Shown: positions 50,566 to 59,265, counted from the first letter of the stretch. The stretch: DNA of 64,000 bases from UBA9676 sp036005525 (GCA_036005525.1 DASYQM010000332.1:1-64000), one strand, 5' to 3'. Numbers and translations: made by a program. Notes: a model not told the origin generated them from the sequence alone.

Positions 50566-51915
50566 CTACCCGGTTTCGTTACGGTACCGGGCGCGGGTCA
50601 GCTCGCCCGGATCCGGGGACGTGCCCGGCCCCGGCGTGCCCGGCCCGGTGCCCGACTTGGCCGCGACCTCGGCGGTGAGCTCGGGGGCGGACAGGGCCCG
50701 CGCCGTGTCCTCGACGAGACCCGGCGCCTCCAGCCCGGCGTCGACCAGCCCAAGCTGGCTCAAACGGCGCGCACTCACCAGCACCTTGCTCTCCAGCGAG
50801 CCGACCGTCTGGTTGTAGGTGACCACCGCGTTGGACAGCGCCTTGCCGAGCCGGTCCATATGCCTGCCCATGGCCGCCAGCCGGTCGTGAAGCTGCCGGC
50901 CGACGTCGAACACGGCCCGGGCGTTCTCCGACAGGGCCGCCTGCTGCCAGGCGTACTGTGCGGTCCGCAACATGGTGACCAGCGTTATCGGGGTGGCGAT
51001 GTGCACCTTGCGCGCCATCGCGTGCTCGAGCAGGTCAGGATCACGCTCCAGGGCCGGAGCCAGAAACGCCTCGCCCGGGATGAACAGCACCACGAACTCC
51101 GGTGCCGGGCTGAGCGCGGCCCAGTAAGCCTTGGCGGCCAGCCGGTCCACATGCTCGCGCAGGTGACGGGCATGCGCGCCCAGTCTCGTTTGGCGGACAG
51201 AGTCGTCGGTGGCCTCCGCGGCCTCCAGATATGCCGCGAGCGAGACCTTGGAGTCGACGACGATGTTCTTGCCGCCCGCCAGCCGCACCACCATGTCCGG
51301 GCGCAACGCACCGTCGTCCGTGGTCACCCCCACCTGCTCCTCGAAGTCGCAGCGGGCGCTCATCCCGGCCAGTTCCACCACGCGGCGCAACTGCATCTCG
51401 CCCCAGCGGCCGCGGGCCTCCGGCCGGCGCAGGGCGGTGACCAGGGCCTGGGTCTCGATTTTCAGCTGCTCCGAGCTCTGGCGCGCGAGGTGGACCTGTT
51501 CGGCCAGGGCCGCGTGCGAACGCACCCGTTCCGCGTCCGAGTCCCGAAGCTGGCCCTCCACCCGGGCGAGCGTCTCCTTCAGCGGCCCGACCAGGCTCTC
51601 GACCGCCGCGCGGCGGGTCTCCAGCTCGCCGGCCGCCTTCGCGTTGGCGGCGTCCAGCCTTCCCTCGGCCATTTCCAGGAACCGCCGGGTACTGGCGTCG
51701 AGTGCCTGCGCCGACAGTGACTGGAACCGCTCGGCGAGCTGACTCTCGACCAGCGCGGCCCGCTCATGGGCCGCGCGAGCGCGCTCGTCGGCCGCGCTCG
51801 CCTGGGCGGCCAGGTCGGCGGCGGCGGTCGCCTCCCGGCTGCGGGCGAAGAGAAACCCGAGCACCGCCCCGATGGCGATGCCGATGAGCACAGCCAGTAG
51901 CGAGATGACTGTCAT
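50566..51915 (-). CDS. rmuC: DNA recombination protein RmuC
   Basis: 449 aa. One N-terminal helix ('ISLLAVLIGIAIGAVLGFLF') leads into a coiled coil (about 35-170, Ala/Glu/Arg-rich), then the nuclease-like core: 'RGRWGEMQLRRVVELAGM', 'RPDMVVRLAGGKNIVVDSKV', 'FVVLFIPGEAFLAPAL', 'PITLVTMLRTAQYAWQQ'. RmuC limits inversions at short repeats. The ATG at 51915 is the best start. It is divergent from ychF over 79 bp. Confidence 0.93.
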   Translation of the reverse strand: MTVISLLAVLIGIAIGAVLGFLFARSREATAAADLAAQASAADERARAAHERAALVESQLAERFQSLSAQALDASTRRFLEMAEGRLDAANAKAAGELETRRAAVESLVGPLKETLARVEGQLRDSDAERVRSHAALAEQVHLARQSSEQLKIETQALVTALRRPEARGRWGEMQLRRVVELAGMSARCDFEEQVGVTTDDGALRPDMVVRLAGGKNIVVDSKVSLAAYLEAAEATDDSVRQTRLGAHARHLREHVDRLAAKAYWAALSPAPEFVVLFIPGEAFLAPALERDPDLLEHAMARKVHIATPITLVTMLRTAQYAWQQAALSENARAVFDVGRQLHDRLAAMGRHMDRLGKALSNAVVTYNQTVGSLESKVLVSARRLSQLGLVDAGLEAPGLVEDTARALSAPELTAEVAAKSGTGPGTPGPGTSPDPGELTRARYRNETG

Positions 51916-51994
51916 ATGTCGATCTTCCCAGCCGGGTGTGACACTGGCCGGTAGCCACGCGGAGCGGGGCGGGAGCCCAATTAGACTCGCCCGG

Positions 51995-53107
51995 GTGAGC
52001 CTGTCCATTGGCATCGTCGGATTGCCGAACGTCGGTAAGTCCACCCTTTTCAACGCGCTGACCAGGGCGCGTGCGCTGGCGTCGAACTATCCGTTCGCGA
52101 CCATCGAGCCAAACGTGGGCGTCGTCGGCATTCCGGATCCGCGCCTGGCGGTGCTCGCCCGGCTGTGCGGCTCCGCGCGGGTGGTCCCCGCCACCGCCCG
52201 GTTCGTGGACATCGCCGGCCTGGTGCGCGGCGCGTCCCAGGGTCAGGGCCTGGGCAACCAGTTCCTGTCCCATATCCGCGAGACCGGCGCGATCTGCCAG
52301 GTGGTCCGGGTGTTCGCGGACCCGGACGTGAGCCATGTCGATGGCGCTGTCTCACCCGAGCGCGACATCGAGACGATCGCGACCGAGCTGATCCTGGCCG
52401 ACTTGCAGACGCTGGACAGGGCTGTGCCGCGGCTCACCAAAGAGGCAAGATCCGCCAAGGATGCGCAACGGATGCGCGTGGCGGATGCCGCGGCCAGGGC
52501 CCAGCGCTTGCTCGATGACGGGAAGACGCTGTTCGCCGGCGCGGCCGGGGCGGGCATCGACCTGGCGGACCTGGCCGAACTGCACCTGCTCACGGCCAAG
52601 CCGTTCCTATACGTGTTCAACATGGACACGGCCGGGCTGGAGAACAAGGTGGCGCGCGACCAGCTCGCGGCGCTGGTCGCGCCGGCGGAGTCGATTTTCC
52701 TCGACGTGAAGACCGAGGCGGAGCTGGCGGAGCTGCCCGAGGACGAGGCGGCCGAGATGGCGGCCGGGCTCGGCCTGGGCGAGCCCGGCCTGTCCCGGCT
52801 GGTCAGGGCCGCGTTCCATGCCCTCGGCCTGACCACATTCCTGACCGACGGGCCGAAGGAGGCGCGGGCCTGGGAGATCCCGATCGGCGCCACCGCGCTG
52901 GAGGCGGCCGGGGTGATCCACAGCGACTTCCAGCGGGGGTTCATCAAGGCTGAAGTGGTGTCCTACGACGACCTGGTAGCCACGGGCTCGGTGGCGGCGG
53001 CCCGCGCCGCCGGCAGGGCGCGCATCGAGGGCAAGGACTACGTGATGCGCGACGGCGACGTGGTCGAGTTCCGTCATGGATCAACATCAACCACGAAGAA
53101 GCCCTAG
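51995..53107 (+). CDS. ychF: YchF-type GTPase/ATPase with replaced C-terminus
   Basis: 370 aa Obg-family protein that binds ATP and the ribosome. G1 'GIVGLPNVGKSTLFNAL', switch 'ASNYPFATIEPNVGVV', G3 'FVDIAGLVRGASQGQGLGNQ', G4-like 'YVFNMDTAG', then the TGS domain ending 'GKDYVMRDGDVVEFR'. In this family the protein ends '...DGDVVEFRFNV'. Here it runs instead into 'HGSTSTTKKP'. The missing codons ('DGDVVEFRFNV' plus stop) stand at 53405-53440, after an inserted gene. The GTG start at 51995 follows the AGACT/CGGG region without a strong ribosome site. Confidence 0.95.
   Translation: MSLSIGIVGLPNVGKSTLFNALTRARALASNYPFATIEPNVGVVGIPDPRLAVLARLCGSARVVPATARFVDIAGLVRGASQGQGLGNQFLSHIRETGAICQVVRVFADPDVSHVDGAVSPERDIETIATELILADLQTLDRAVPRLTKEARSAKDAQRMRVADAAARAQRLLDDGKTLFAGAAGAGIDLADLAELHLLTAKPFLYVFNMDTAGLENKVARDQLAALVAPAESIFLDVKTEAELAELPEDEAAEMAAGLGLGEPGLSRLVRAAFHALGLTTFLTDGPKEARAWEIPIGATALEAAGVIHSDFQRGFIKAEVVSYDDLVATGSVAAARAAGRARIEGKDYVMRDGDVVEFRHGSTSTTKKP
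53048..53073. repeat. 26-bp direct repeat, left copy, in ychF 3' end
   Basis: Identical over 26 bp to 53402-53427; both encode 'RDGDVVEFR' of YchF. The distance is 354 bp, a multiple of three. The two copies bracket the small gene at 53122-53397. Confidence 0.95.
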
Positions 53108-53121
53108 ACCGGGAGGTTGCC

Positions 53122-53397
53122 ATGTTCGCTCGCGTCGCCGTGTGGAGCCCGATGCCCCAGGACGACCGTCAGTGGGTCATCGACGCTGTGAAGTCCGTGC
53201 CGGGGGTCCTCGATGGCTACCACCTGGTTGACCCGGAGACAGGGAACGGCCTGTCGATCGCCTTCTTCGAGGACGACGTGGACGTCAGCGCAGTGAAGGC
53301 CGCCATCTCAGCAAAGGCCCAGGAGATCGGCTGGCACGACGAGCCGCGCCCAGCTCCGCAGTCCGAGACGATCTATCGCGTGATCCGTCATGGGTAG
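53122..53397 (+). CDS. inserted small protein, dimeric alpha/beta-barrel (ABM-like)
   Basis: 91 aa: 'FARVAVWSPMPQDDRQWVID', 'AVKSVPGVLDGYHLVDPETG', 'LSIAFFEDDVDVSAVKAAIS', 'ETIYRVIRHG'. The alternation of strand-helix-helix-strand and the 'PGVLDGYHLVD...LSIAFFED' pattern resemble antibiotic-biosynthesis-monooxygenase/dimeric-barrel proteins. GGAGG 5 nt before the ATG makes translation likely, and it is 14 nt after the altered ychF stop. It lies within the segment between the two 26-bp repeats, so it is the cargo of whatever entered ychF. Function unknown. Confidence 0.75.
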   Translation: MFARVAVWSPMPQDDRQWVIDAVKSVPGVLDGYHLVDPETGNGLSIAFFEDDVDVSAVKAAISAKAQEIGWHDEPRPAPQSETIYRVIRHG

Positions 53398-53398
53398 A

Positions 53399-53440
<42 letters not shown>

Positions 53441-53441
53441 T

Positions 53442-53741
53442 TGTTGGTATCGCGGCAGGTCAGCTTGCTGCGTCTGCCCGCCATTCCGGTCGTATGACAC
53501 CCGGACGGGTGAGGTCCACACCGTCACCGACCACAACGCGCTACACGACTTCCTGGGCAAGCTGCGTGCGCAGGCGATCGCCAGCAACCCGAACCTCGTC
53601 CAACGCGCCGAGTTCCGGGACAACGGCCAGGGACAGCTGGTCCCGGCCGAGGCACGAGTCTCGCGCGCGATAGCGACAGCCGGCAAGCTGTGCCATGCTT
53701 TACCATCTCCCCGCCATTCCTTTACCGGAGGATTGCCATGA
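53442..53741 (+). pseudogene. 5'-truncated gene fragment upstream of the lipoprotein gene
   Basis: A frame without a start codon but with coding character: 'SYDTRTGEVHTVTDHNALHD', 'FLGKLRAQAIASNPNLVQRA', 'EFRDNGQGQLVPAEARVSRA'. It stops at 53739-53741 with an ATGA overlap to the lipoprotein start, which suggests that the two were once coupled genes. No family recognised. The missing 5' part coincides with the native ychF stop, a likely recombination joint. Confidence 0.45.
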
Positions 53742-54343
53742 CGGCGTATTGGCATCGGAGGGTGCGAGCGGGGAGAAACCCCGCAGCTGCGACCGGGTGT
53801 GTGGCTGCGGCAGGGATGACAGCGGACATGTTGCTAGCCGGCTGCGGCGGCAAGAGCGGTCAGCAACCGGCCGCGACGCCAACCCCTACGGCATCAGCTG
53901 CGGCGTCTGCGTCCGGGACGTCCAATTGTATGAGCCAGTTCACCGCCTGGCGCGATGGCGGCGGCATCGCAGACATCCCGGCCCTTACCGGTGCTGTCAC
54001 CGATTTCGAGACTTCGGCTGTCGGTGCTTCGCTCGGGGTGCTGTCCGATGCGGACGTGGCGCGGCTCAAGACAGCCGCAGCCTCGCTGCTGGCTGCCGCC
54101 AAGAGGGGGCAGTCCGACCCGCCGCCATCGTGCGTGCCCGGCCTCAGGGCCGACCACAAGGCCGCGATGGCCGGTTTTAAGAAGGGCGCACAGGGCGCAC
54201 TGGATGCCGTGAAGGCCGCGCACAGCGGCGACATGCAAACCGCAGCCAGCGAGATCAAGGCAGCAGCGAAAAAGCTCGAAGCAGGGAGCAAGGCCATGGA
54301 CGCGGCGGTCACGGACATGGAGACCTTTGAAGCGAGCGGGTAA
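53738..54343 (+). CDS. lipoprotein of unknown function
   Basis: 201 aa. A basic n-region (RRVRAGR), hydrophobic stretch and lipobox 'LLAGCGG' put the lipidated Cys near residue 36, so it is anchored outside the membrane. A Thr/Pro/Ala linker follows; then helical segments 'FTAWRDGGGIADIPALTGAV' and 'KAAMAGFKKGAQGALDAVKA', suggesting a four-helix bundle. Two further Cys ('SNCMSQF', 'PPSCVPGL') could form a disulfide. The ATG at 53738 follows GGAGG by 7 nt. Substrate or partner unknown. Confidence 0.72.
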   Translation: MTAYWHRRVRAGRNPAAATGCVAAAGMTADMLLAGCGGKSGQQPAATPTPTASAAASASGTSNCMSQFTAWRDGGGIADIPALTGAVTDFETSAVGASLGVLSDADVARLKTAAASLLAAAKRGQSDPPPSCVPGLRADHKAAMAGFKKGAQGALDAVKAAHSGDMQTAASEIKAAAKKLEAGSKAMDAAVTDMETFEASG

Positions 54344-54851
54344 AGCAGCGGGCTGTCGGCCAAGGTCGCGTGGGGCTAGTCCACACTGTGGCCCTGGCTG
54401 GGAAAGCGCCAGCGCCCTGCCCTGAATCATCCGTACCGCAGGGCCTTGCCACGTTGCTCCTACATGACTGTCCGCAGGTGCCGATCAGTTGTGGTACCCG
54501 GCCGGGGTGGGAGCGGGCGAGGTTAAGTGGCGGTCGGGTCACCGCTCCAGGCTGTAGCGCAGGGGGTGAAATATCAGCCGGTTCACCCCAGCTAGCCGAC
54601 ACCTGCGGAAATCCGCGCCGTCAAGCTGGCCTGGGACACCGCTGTCGCACAACCCCGGAAGTCGGGTGCAAGGTAAAGCATTATTAAAGTATTGTTGAAA
54701 TTGCCACCAAGAAGGTAACGCGTTATTGACGTTGAGCCCAACGGATGGTAACGCGAGCTATGTCGGCCATCGCCACCGCGGCCCGTCCTGCGGCTGGACG
54801 ATATGCCCGGCACCGGGCCACAGTGCGGTGGCGCGGAGGGGGTGGATCGCC
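54344..54851. other. 508-bp region without a clear gene
   Basis: Composition is mixed; the part at 54665-54725 is AT-rich. Open frames here have no ribosome sites and odd translations. It contains the promoter candidate at 54726-54754, preceded by two GGTAACGCG direct repeats around 54714 and 54747. Confidence 0.4.
54726..54754 (+). promoter_or_regulatory. sigma70-like promoter candidate
   Basis: TTGACG (54726-54731), 17-nt spacer, TAACGC (54749-54754), next to an AT-rich stretch. It would drive the tiny ORFs at 54852-55024. The -10 box overlaps one of two GGTAACGCG repeats, which could be a regulator half-site. Confidence 0.45.
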
Positions 54852-54956
54852 ATGAGGCGATTTGGAGTGATCATTGCACTTAGCGCACTGCTAAGCATGT
54901 TCGGGGGGGTCGTGACGGCCTGGCTGGCCCTCGCCAGGGGGCGGGGGGACGGATGA
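54852..54956 (+). CDS. 34-aa single-helix membrane peptide
   Basis: 'MRRFGVIIALSALLSMFGGV' then 'VTAWLALARGRGDG': basic ends with one hydrophobic helix. A GGAGGGGGTGGA run precedes the ATG by about 5-12 nt, and a promoter-like pair lies 98 nt upstream. The stop overlaps the ATG of a 23-aa frame by 4 nt. It could be a small toxin-like or regulatory membrane peptide, or noncoding sequence with a chance frame. Confidence 0.45.
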   Translation: MRRFGVIIALSALLSMFGGVVTAWLALARGRGDG

Positions 54957-55024
54957 CAGTTCCTCGACTTCTTCCCGGGCTTCGAAAGCACGAACTGGTG
55001 AACATCTGCGCCGCGCTGGGCTAG
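54953..55024 (+). CDS. 23-aa ORF overlapping the membrane peptide stop
   Basis: 'MTVPRLLPGLRKHELVNICA'-A-L-G. Its ATG overlaps the previous TGA (ATGA) and its TAG opens the hairpin at 55023-55072. Coupled tiny frames followed by a terminator-like hairpin look organised, but conservation data would be needed to call this real. Confidence 0.25.
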   Translation: MTVPRLLPGLRKHELVNICAALG

Positions 55025-55072
55025 ACAGCCGCCCCGCCCGCGCCCGCTCTGGCAGGGGGCGGCGGTCTGTCT
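55023..55072 (+). terminator. bulged GC-rich hairpin after the tiny ORFs
   Basis: AGACAG and CCGCCCC on the left pair with GGGGCGG and CTGTCT on the right (four unpaired bases at 55063-55066), with a loop of about 20 nt. No T-run. Terminator-like. Confidence 0.4.
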
Positions 55073-55144
55073 GGCCGTGACAGCTGACGGGCGCGGGCAG
55101 GAGCCGCAGCGTGACGGTGCGCGCAGGAAAAGGGGGATCCGATC

Positions 55145-55393
55145 ATGGGAAATCTGGACGATCAGACGTTGCTCGTAATGCAGCTGCGAGGCAGCGACCC
55201 GCGTGCGCGGCAGGCCGCCGCGTTCGGGCTGCACGGCGGCACCATCAACGACGGCGACGGCACGATGATCGTGCAGTTGCTGGAAGACCGCGACCCGGAG
55301 GTGCGGGCGGCCGCGGCCTACGCGCTGCGCGGGACGAGGATCGTCGATGAGCAGGCGGCGGACTATGTGGCCATGGTTCGGGGGCGCTCTTGA
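55145..55393 (+). CDS. small HEAT-repeat-like protein
   Basis: 82 aa: 'LLVMQLRGSDPRARQAAAFG' and 'VQLLEDRDPEVRAAAAYALR' are two HEAT/PBS-lyase-type helical units with the typical D-P-x-V-R-x-x-A-A pattern. Too short for an enzyme; probably binds a partner protein. GGGGG lies 9 nt before the ATG. Convergent with the membrane protein at 55501. Not linked to a recognisable operon. Confidence 0.65.
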   Translation: MGNLDDQTLLVMQLRGSDPRARQAAAFGLHGGTINDGDGTMIVQLLEDRDPEVRAAAAYALRGTRIVDEQAADYVAMVRGRS

Positions 55394-55500
55394 GCGCGAG
55401 GTGACATCCGGCCAGCCATCACGGCGCCAAGCGCTTGTGGCTAACCAAGGCGCGCGTCGTGACCTAGTGATGCGAACGCGTGGCCTAGGTGAAGCGCCCG

Positions 55501-57051
55501 TCAGCCGTAGTGCTTGAGGTGTGGCCAGAGGGTGCGCCAGCTGGCGGACGGGCCGGTGCAGACGCCTATGCGCAGGTCGGTCCAGTCGTTGTGCACGTGA
55601 TAGGGGGCGTAGTAGGTGGTCAGCAGGCGGCAGCTGGCGAAGTAGGGCCGTAGCTGGCCGAGCGCGTCGACAGCAAGCACGGTGTGGTCGGAGGCCTGCC
55701 CGGGCCCCCACATCCAGAAGGCGTTGTGGCCGGAGAGCACGGGCGGCAGGTGGTCGGCGGAGCCAAGGACGTCAAGCGCACCGGCTTCGGCGTAGTAACC
55801 GGTGAAGATCGAGGTGGGCGGCTGGCCGGCGCGGACCAGGGCCGCGTCTTCGGCTGCGACCGCGTGGGTGAGCTGCGGCCAGCCGACCGTGTCCCCGACG
55901 TCGGATCGCTGCGACGAGGCCGGCAGGTCATGCACGTCAGCGGCGGGCAGGATGGGCAGGACGGCCGGCAGGGCGATGGCCACGCCCACGAGTGGCGCGG
56001 CCACCACGATCGCCCGCCGCAGCCGCGGCCGGCGGGCGCGGGCGATCCAGCGCTCGGCCGCGACCGATCCCGCCGCCAGCACCACCGGTGCCATTCCGTC
56101 GCTGTAGTACGTCTTGCCCGGCACCCAGGCCAGCACATAGAGGACGATGAGCGTGCAGGTGACGGCGAGAGACCGCAATTCCGGGGTCCGCCAGAGCCTG
56201 ATGAAGCCCGCGATGAGCAACGCCGCGAGAAGCAGTCCCGGGTAGACGAGCTGGGCCGGCAAGCCGCCGAGGTAATCGGCCAGGGAGATGTTCTGCTGGT
56301 GCAGGGCGGAGGCCATGGCCAGCTGCGGCCACCCGTGTGTTGCCTGCCAAATGATGTTCGGCGCCCAGATCGCCGCGGCAATGCCGGCGCCGGCCCATGG
56401 CCATCTGGTGCGCAGCACGGAGCGCTGCTGCGAGACGAGGACGCCGATAGCCAGGCCGGCCAGCAGCAGGAGCATCAGGTTGTTGTTCTCGAGCCCGGCA
56501 CCGGCCGCGGCGCCGGCACCCAGCCACCAGCGCGGCCGGTGGCGCAACAGCGCCGTCGTGACGCACAGCAGGACCGCCGCCCAGGCCAGCAGGTCAAGCG
56601 GCGTGGTGTTGCCGATGTGGGTGGCGCCGATGACGATTGGAGCGCACGCCGCGGCGAGGGCGGCGAGCACGCGGCCGAACCGGCCAGCGCCGAACAGCGC
56701 CGCGAACTTGGCCGCCGCGACCACGACCGCCCCACCGGCCAGCGCCGGGATGACCCGGATCGCCGTCGGGCTGACGCCGAGAATGTCCGTGATCCGGGTG
56801 AGCAGCGGGACCAGCGGCGGCTGGTCAACGTAGCCGAACCCGAGATGGTGGCCCGCCACGATGAAGTACAGCTCGTCCTGTTGGAAGCCGTACCGGCCGC
56901 TCACCGCGAGCTCGACCGCCACAAACACCGCGCCGATCACCCACGCGAGCGCCGGAACGCGATCGGAGGGGGACTCTGGTGCCTGCGGTGCCGGTGTGAC
57001 CGCAGGGTCGGCCGCCGGAATGGGGGCGGCGGGGTCGTCGGGCTGGTTCAT
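55501..57051 (-). CDS. GT39/PMT_2-like membrane glycosyltransferase
   Basis: 516 aa, about 11 helices. 'SGRYGFQQDELYFIVAGHHL' followed by 'GFGYVDQPPLVPLLTRI' is the hallmark first loop of ArnT/PMT-like enzymes, with the catalytic Asp-Glu pair. 'WAPNIIWQATHGWPQLAM' and 'VPGKTYYSDGMAPVVLA' follow. The C-terminal ~100 residues are extracytoplasmic. It should move a sugar from a polyprenyl phosphate to an envelope acceptor. The ATG at 57051 follows GGGAGG by 7 nt; the 30-residue longer frame lacks a ribosome site. Confidence 0.85.
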   Translation of the reverse strand: MNQPDDPAAPIPAADPAVTPAPQAPESPSDRVPALAWVIGAVFVAVELAVSGRYGFQQDELYFIVAGHHLGFGYVDQPPLVPLLTRITDILGVSPTAIRVIPALAGGAVVVAAAKFAALFGAGRFGRVLAALAAACAPIVIGATHIGNTTPLDLLAWAAVLLCVTTALLRHRPRWWLGAGAAAGAGLENNNLMLLLLAGLAIGVLVSQQRSVLRTRWPWAGAGIAAAIWAPNIIWQATHGWPQLAMASALHQQNISLADYLGGLPAQLVYPGLLLAALLIAGFIRLWRTPELRSLAVTCTLIVLYVLAWVPGKTYYSDGMAPVVLAAGSVAAERWIARARRPRLRRAIVVAAPLVGVAIALPAVLPILPAADVHDLPASSQRSDVGDTVGWPQLTHAVAAEDAALVRAGQPPTSIFTGYYAEAGALDVLGSADHLPPVLSGHNAFWMWGPGQASDHTVLAVDALGQLRPYFASCRLLTTYYAPYHVHNDWTDLRIGVCTGPSASWRTLWPHLKHYG

Positions 57052-57922
57052 GACGATGCCTCCCGCGGCGTGCATCGGCTGGGCTGGCCAACTGGCGGAC
57101 CTGAGCACTCGCCGGACCTTGAGCCTGGTGTCAGTCCGCACGATGGCATATCATAAAGTGATATCACTATGATAAGCACGTGGTATCAGCCATGTCAACC
57201 GGGGTGGTGGCTGTGAGCGCGCAGGGCCCAGCCCGGGCCCGAGTGGCTGGACGGCCCGCGCCACTCCGTGGAGCGGGGACACGGCTCCCGATAAGGGGGC
57301 GTGGCGCGGGCCGCGTCTGCCGGCCAGCAACGGCACGACCCGGTGAGCGGGTCCGCCAGCGCCATGGCACCTGCTTCCACCATAACCCCGGCGGCGATCG
57401 GGATCGGACGGCCAGTTTTGGCGGCGGCATCGGTGACCTGCCGCGGTCCCAGCCTGCCGCCGGGCAGCCAGCATGCACCCGGGGCAGGAGCATGCGCCCG
57501 GGGGGCGAGTGTCATCGCCGGGAACCGGCGGTACGCACCGGGCGGACGGTGGACAGCAGCGGCAGGGTTCCGATAATGTCCTCCATAGAGGCATAGATTC
57601 GAACAACTATTCGATAACTGACGATGCTGCCGGTGCGACTACGGCGCGTTACGTGACCCGGGATTCGAGGTAGCCAGTGCCACTACGGTGTGCTGGGTGG
57701 CTGGCGGGGTAAGAGTGCACCACGATCATGGGCTGACGGGAGTGTAAAAGTGGTGTTCCGAGGACGATCGCCGAGCTCTGGCGGGGCAGGGCTTCGGCCG
57801 TCCCGGCTTCCTGGCCCGACCTTGTCCCCGCACATGATCTCGCAGTATCGTCCACAGACGGACACGGAGAGCAGCGCATGTGAACGCTCTGCGTGCGATT
57901 GAGCCCCGGGGGCGGAGGTGCG
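57052..57922. other. 871-bp region between the GT39-like gene and the conjugation module
   Basis: I see no reliable gene; open frames on both strands are Arg/Pro-rich shadows. It holds the palindrome at 57150-57173, an AT-richer patch at 57580-57625, and presumably the promoter of the module that starts at 57923. A left end of an integrated element could lie here, but no att-like repeat is visible within the window. Confidence 0.4.
57150..57173. promoter_or_regulatory. AGTGATATCACT palindrome, putative operator
   Basis: A perfect 12-bp palindrome (57157-57168) flanked by ATCAT on the left and ATGAT on the right, in an AT-rich patch 99-122 nt upstream of the GT39-like start (minus strand). 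Strong candidate for a GntR- or PadR-type site; no such regulator is in the window. Confidence 0.5.
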
Positions 57923-58918
57923 ATGGTTCGTAGGTCAACTGTAGCGAGCAGTCCGCAACCAGCCGAATACGACGCGGACTCCGCTGCGGGGACCTCGGAC
58001 CTGGCGCCGGGTGACGGCAAACGGCCCGCCCCGGCCTGGCGTGGCGCCGGCGGGCGCTGGCTGGTCTGGGTCTTCCGGATCGTGGTCTGGGCCGTGCTGC
58101 TTCTCATCGGCTACCGCGGTGTAACGGCAATCATGGCTGGTGAAACGAGCACCGGCAGTGCTCCCGCGCCGGCTGCCTCGCCGAGCACCTCCTTTCCCAC
58201 GACGCTCGCGAGCGCATACGCGCTGCAGTTCGGCCAGGTGTACCTGAACGCGGACCCGGCCACAGCCGACCAGAGGGCCAGTGAACTGGCCACGTTCCTG
58301 CCCACGGGCGCCGATTCCCAGCTTGGCTGGAACGGGGCTGGAACGCTGCGGTTGCAGTCGGAGCAGGTCGCGAACGTCGCCGTGCAAGACGCGCATCACG
58401 CGGTGGTGACGCTCCTCGCGCGGGTCAACGGGCAGCTGATGGAACTGGGCGTGCCGGTCTACTACTCCGGAGGGGCGCTGGCGGTTTCCGGTGAGCCGGC
58501 CTGGCTGTCGGCGCCGTCGAAGGCGGCGGTGCCGACGCCGTCGGCGACTACGTCAGACGCGACCACGCAGTCGGAACTGACGAAACAGCTGCCCGCCTTC
58601 TTCCAGGCCTACGCCAGCGGCGACCAGGCCACCCTCGGCCGTTTCCTGGCCCCCGGCACGACCGTGACCGGCCTGGGCGGCGCGCTGACCTTCGGCTCGC
58701 TGGCCGGGGTCACCGTCCCGGCCGGCGGGGACACCCGCCACATCGTCGCCACGGTGGACTGGAACATCCCCGGCCAGGCCAGTTCGGGCCAGGCGGCCAA
58801 GAACGCGCCCCCGCCCGCCGGGCTGGAGATGAATTACGCACTGACGATCGTGAAGAAGGGCGGGACCTGGTACATCAGCGCAATCGGCCCGTCGCTCCAG
58901 CCCGCGGGGTCATCGTGA
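57923..58918 (+). CDS. conjugal transfer protein, TcpC/VirB8-like
   Basis: 331 aa. A disordered N-terminus (1-45) precedes one helix (about 52-75: 'WLVWVFRIVVWAVLLLIGYR'). Then come two NTF2-like extracytoplasmic domains, about 95-205 ('YALQFGQVYLNADPATADQR') and 220-330 ('LPAFFQAYASGDQATLGRFL'), the build of TcpC-type VirB8 proteins. It should scaffold a conjugation channel. The ATG at 57923 follows GGAGG. First gene of a plus-strand series to the window end. Confidence 0.82.
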   Translation: MVRRSTVASSPQPAEYDADSAAGTSDLAPGDGKRPAPAWRGAGGRWLVWVFRIVVWAVLLLIGYRGVTAIMAGETSTGSAPAPAASPSTSFPTTLASAYALQFGQVYLNADPATADQRASELATFLPTGADSQLGWNGAGTLRLQSEQVANVAVQDAHHAVVTLLARVNGQLMELGVPVYYSGGALAVSGEPAWLSAPSKAAVPTPSATTSDATTQSELTKQLPAFFQAYASGDQATLGRFLAPGTTVTGLGGALTFGSLAGVTVPAGGDTRHIVATVDWNIPGQASSGQAAKNAPPPAGLEMNYALTIVKKGGTWYISAIGPSLQPAGSS

Positions 58919-58980
58919 GCGTGACCGTGTCGGCTATATCAGCCACCTGCCCAGGCAAGTCCCAGACCCGGAGTAGACCG

Positions 58981-59235
58981 ATGTCCCATTACCTGACCGC
59001 AGCGGCTCCCTTGTCGCTGAGCACCTCCGGCCTCGTGTCCTACCTGCAGGGCCTTTTTGGGCCGCTGTTCCTGGGGATCGTCGGGATTGTGGCGCTCTTC
59101 TTCCTCTTCACACGGGAGATCATCCGGTTCGTCCAGTTCATGGTGCTCGCCGTCGCGATCGCCGTGGTCTTCTACACCCCGAGCATTGTGCAGTCCCTTG
59201 CTCAGGGCATCGCGAAGGCCCTGGGCGTCCACTGA
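58981..59235 (+). CDS. small membrane protein of the conjugation module
   Basis: 84 aa with two helices: 'GLFGPLFLGIVGIVALFFLF' and 'FVQFMVLAVAIAVVFYTPSI'. Small two-helix proteins of this kind stand at the same place in actinobacterial TcpC/TcpE/VirB4 loci and may act like VirB2/VirB3 subunits. The ATG at 58981 has GGAG 8 nt upstream. An alternative GTG at 58915 overlaps the previous stop (GTGA) and would add 22 residues. Confidence 0.7.
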   Translation: MSHYLTAAAPLSLSTSGLVSYLQGLFGPLFLGIVGIVALFFLFTREIIRFVQFMVLAVAIAVVFYTPSIVQSLAQGIAKALGVH

Positions 59236-59265
59236 CGCCCGCCCGAAGCGGAAGGAGAGCGACTG

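Noticed and set aside
57180..57600. Overlapping open frames on both strands in the gap before the conjugation module
   Set aside because: No ribosome sites, low-complexity translations, and none shows family resemblance.
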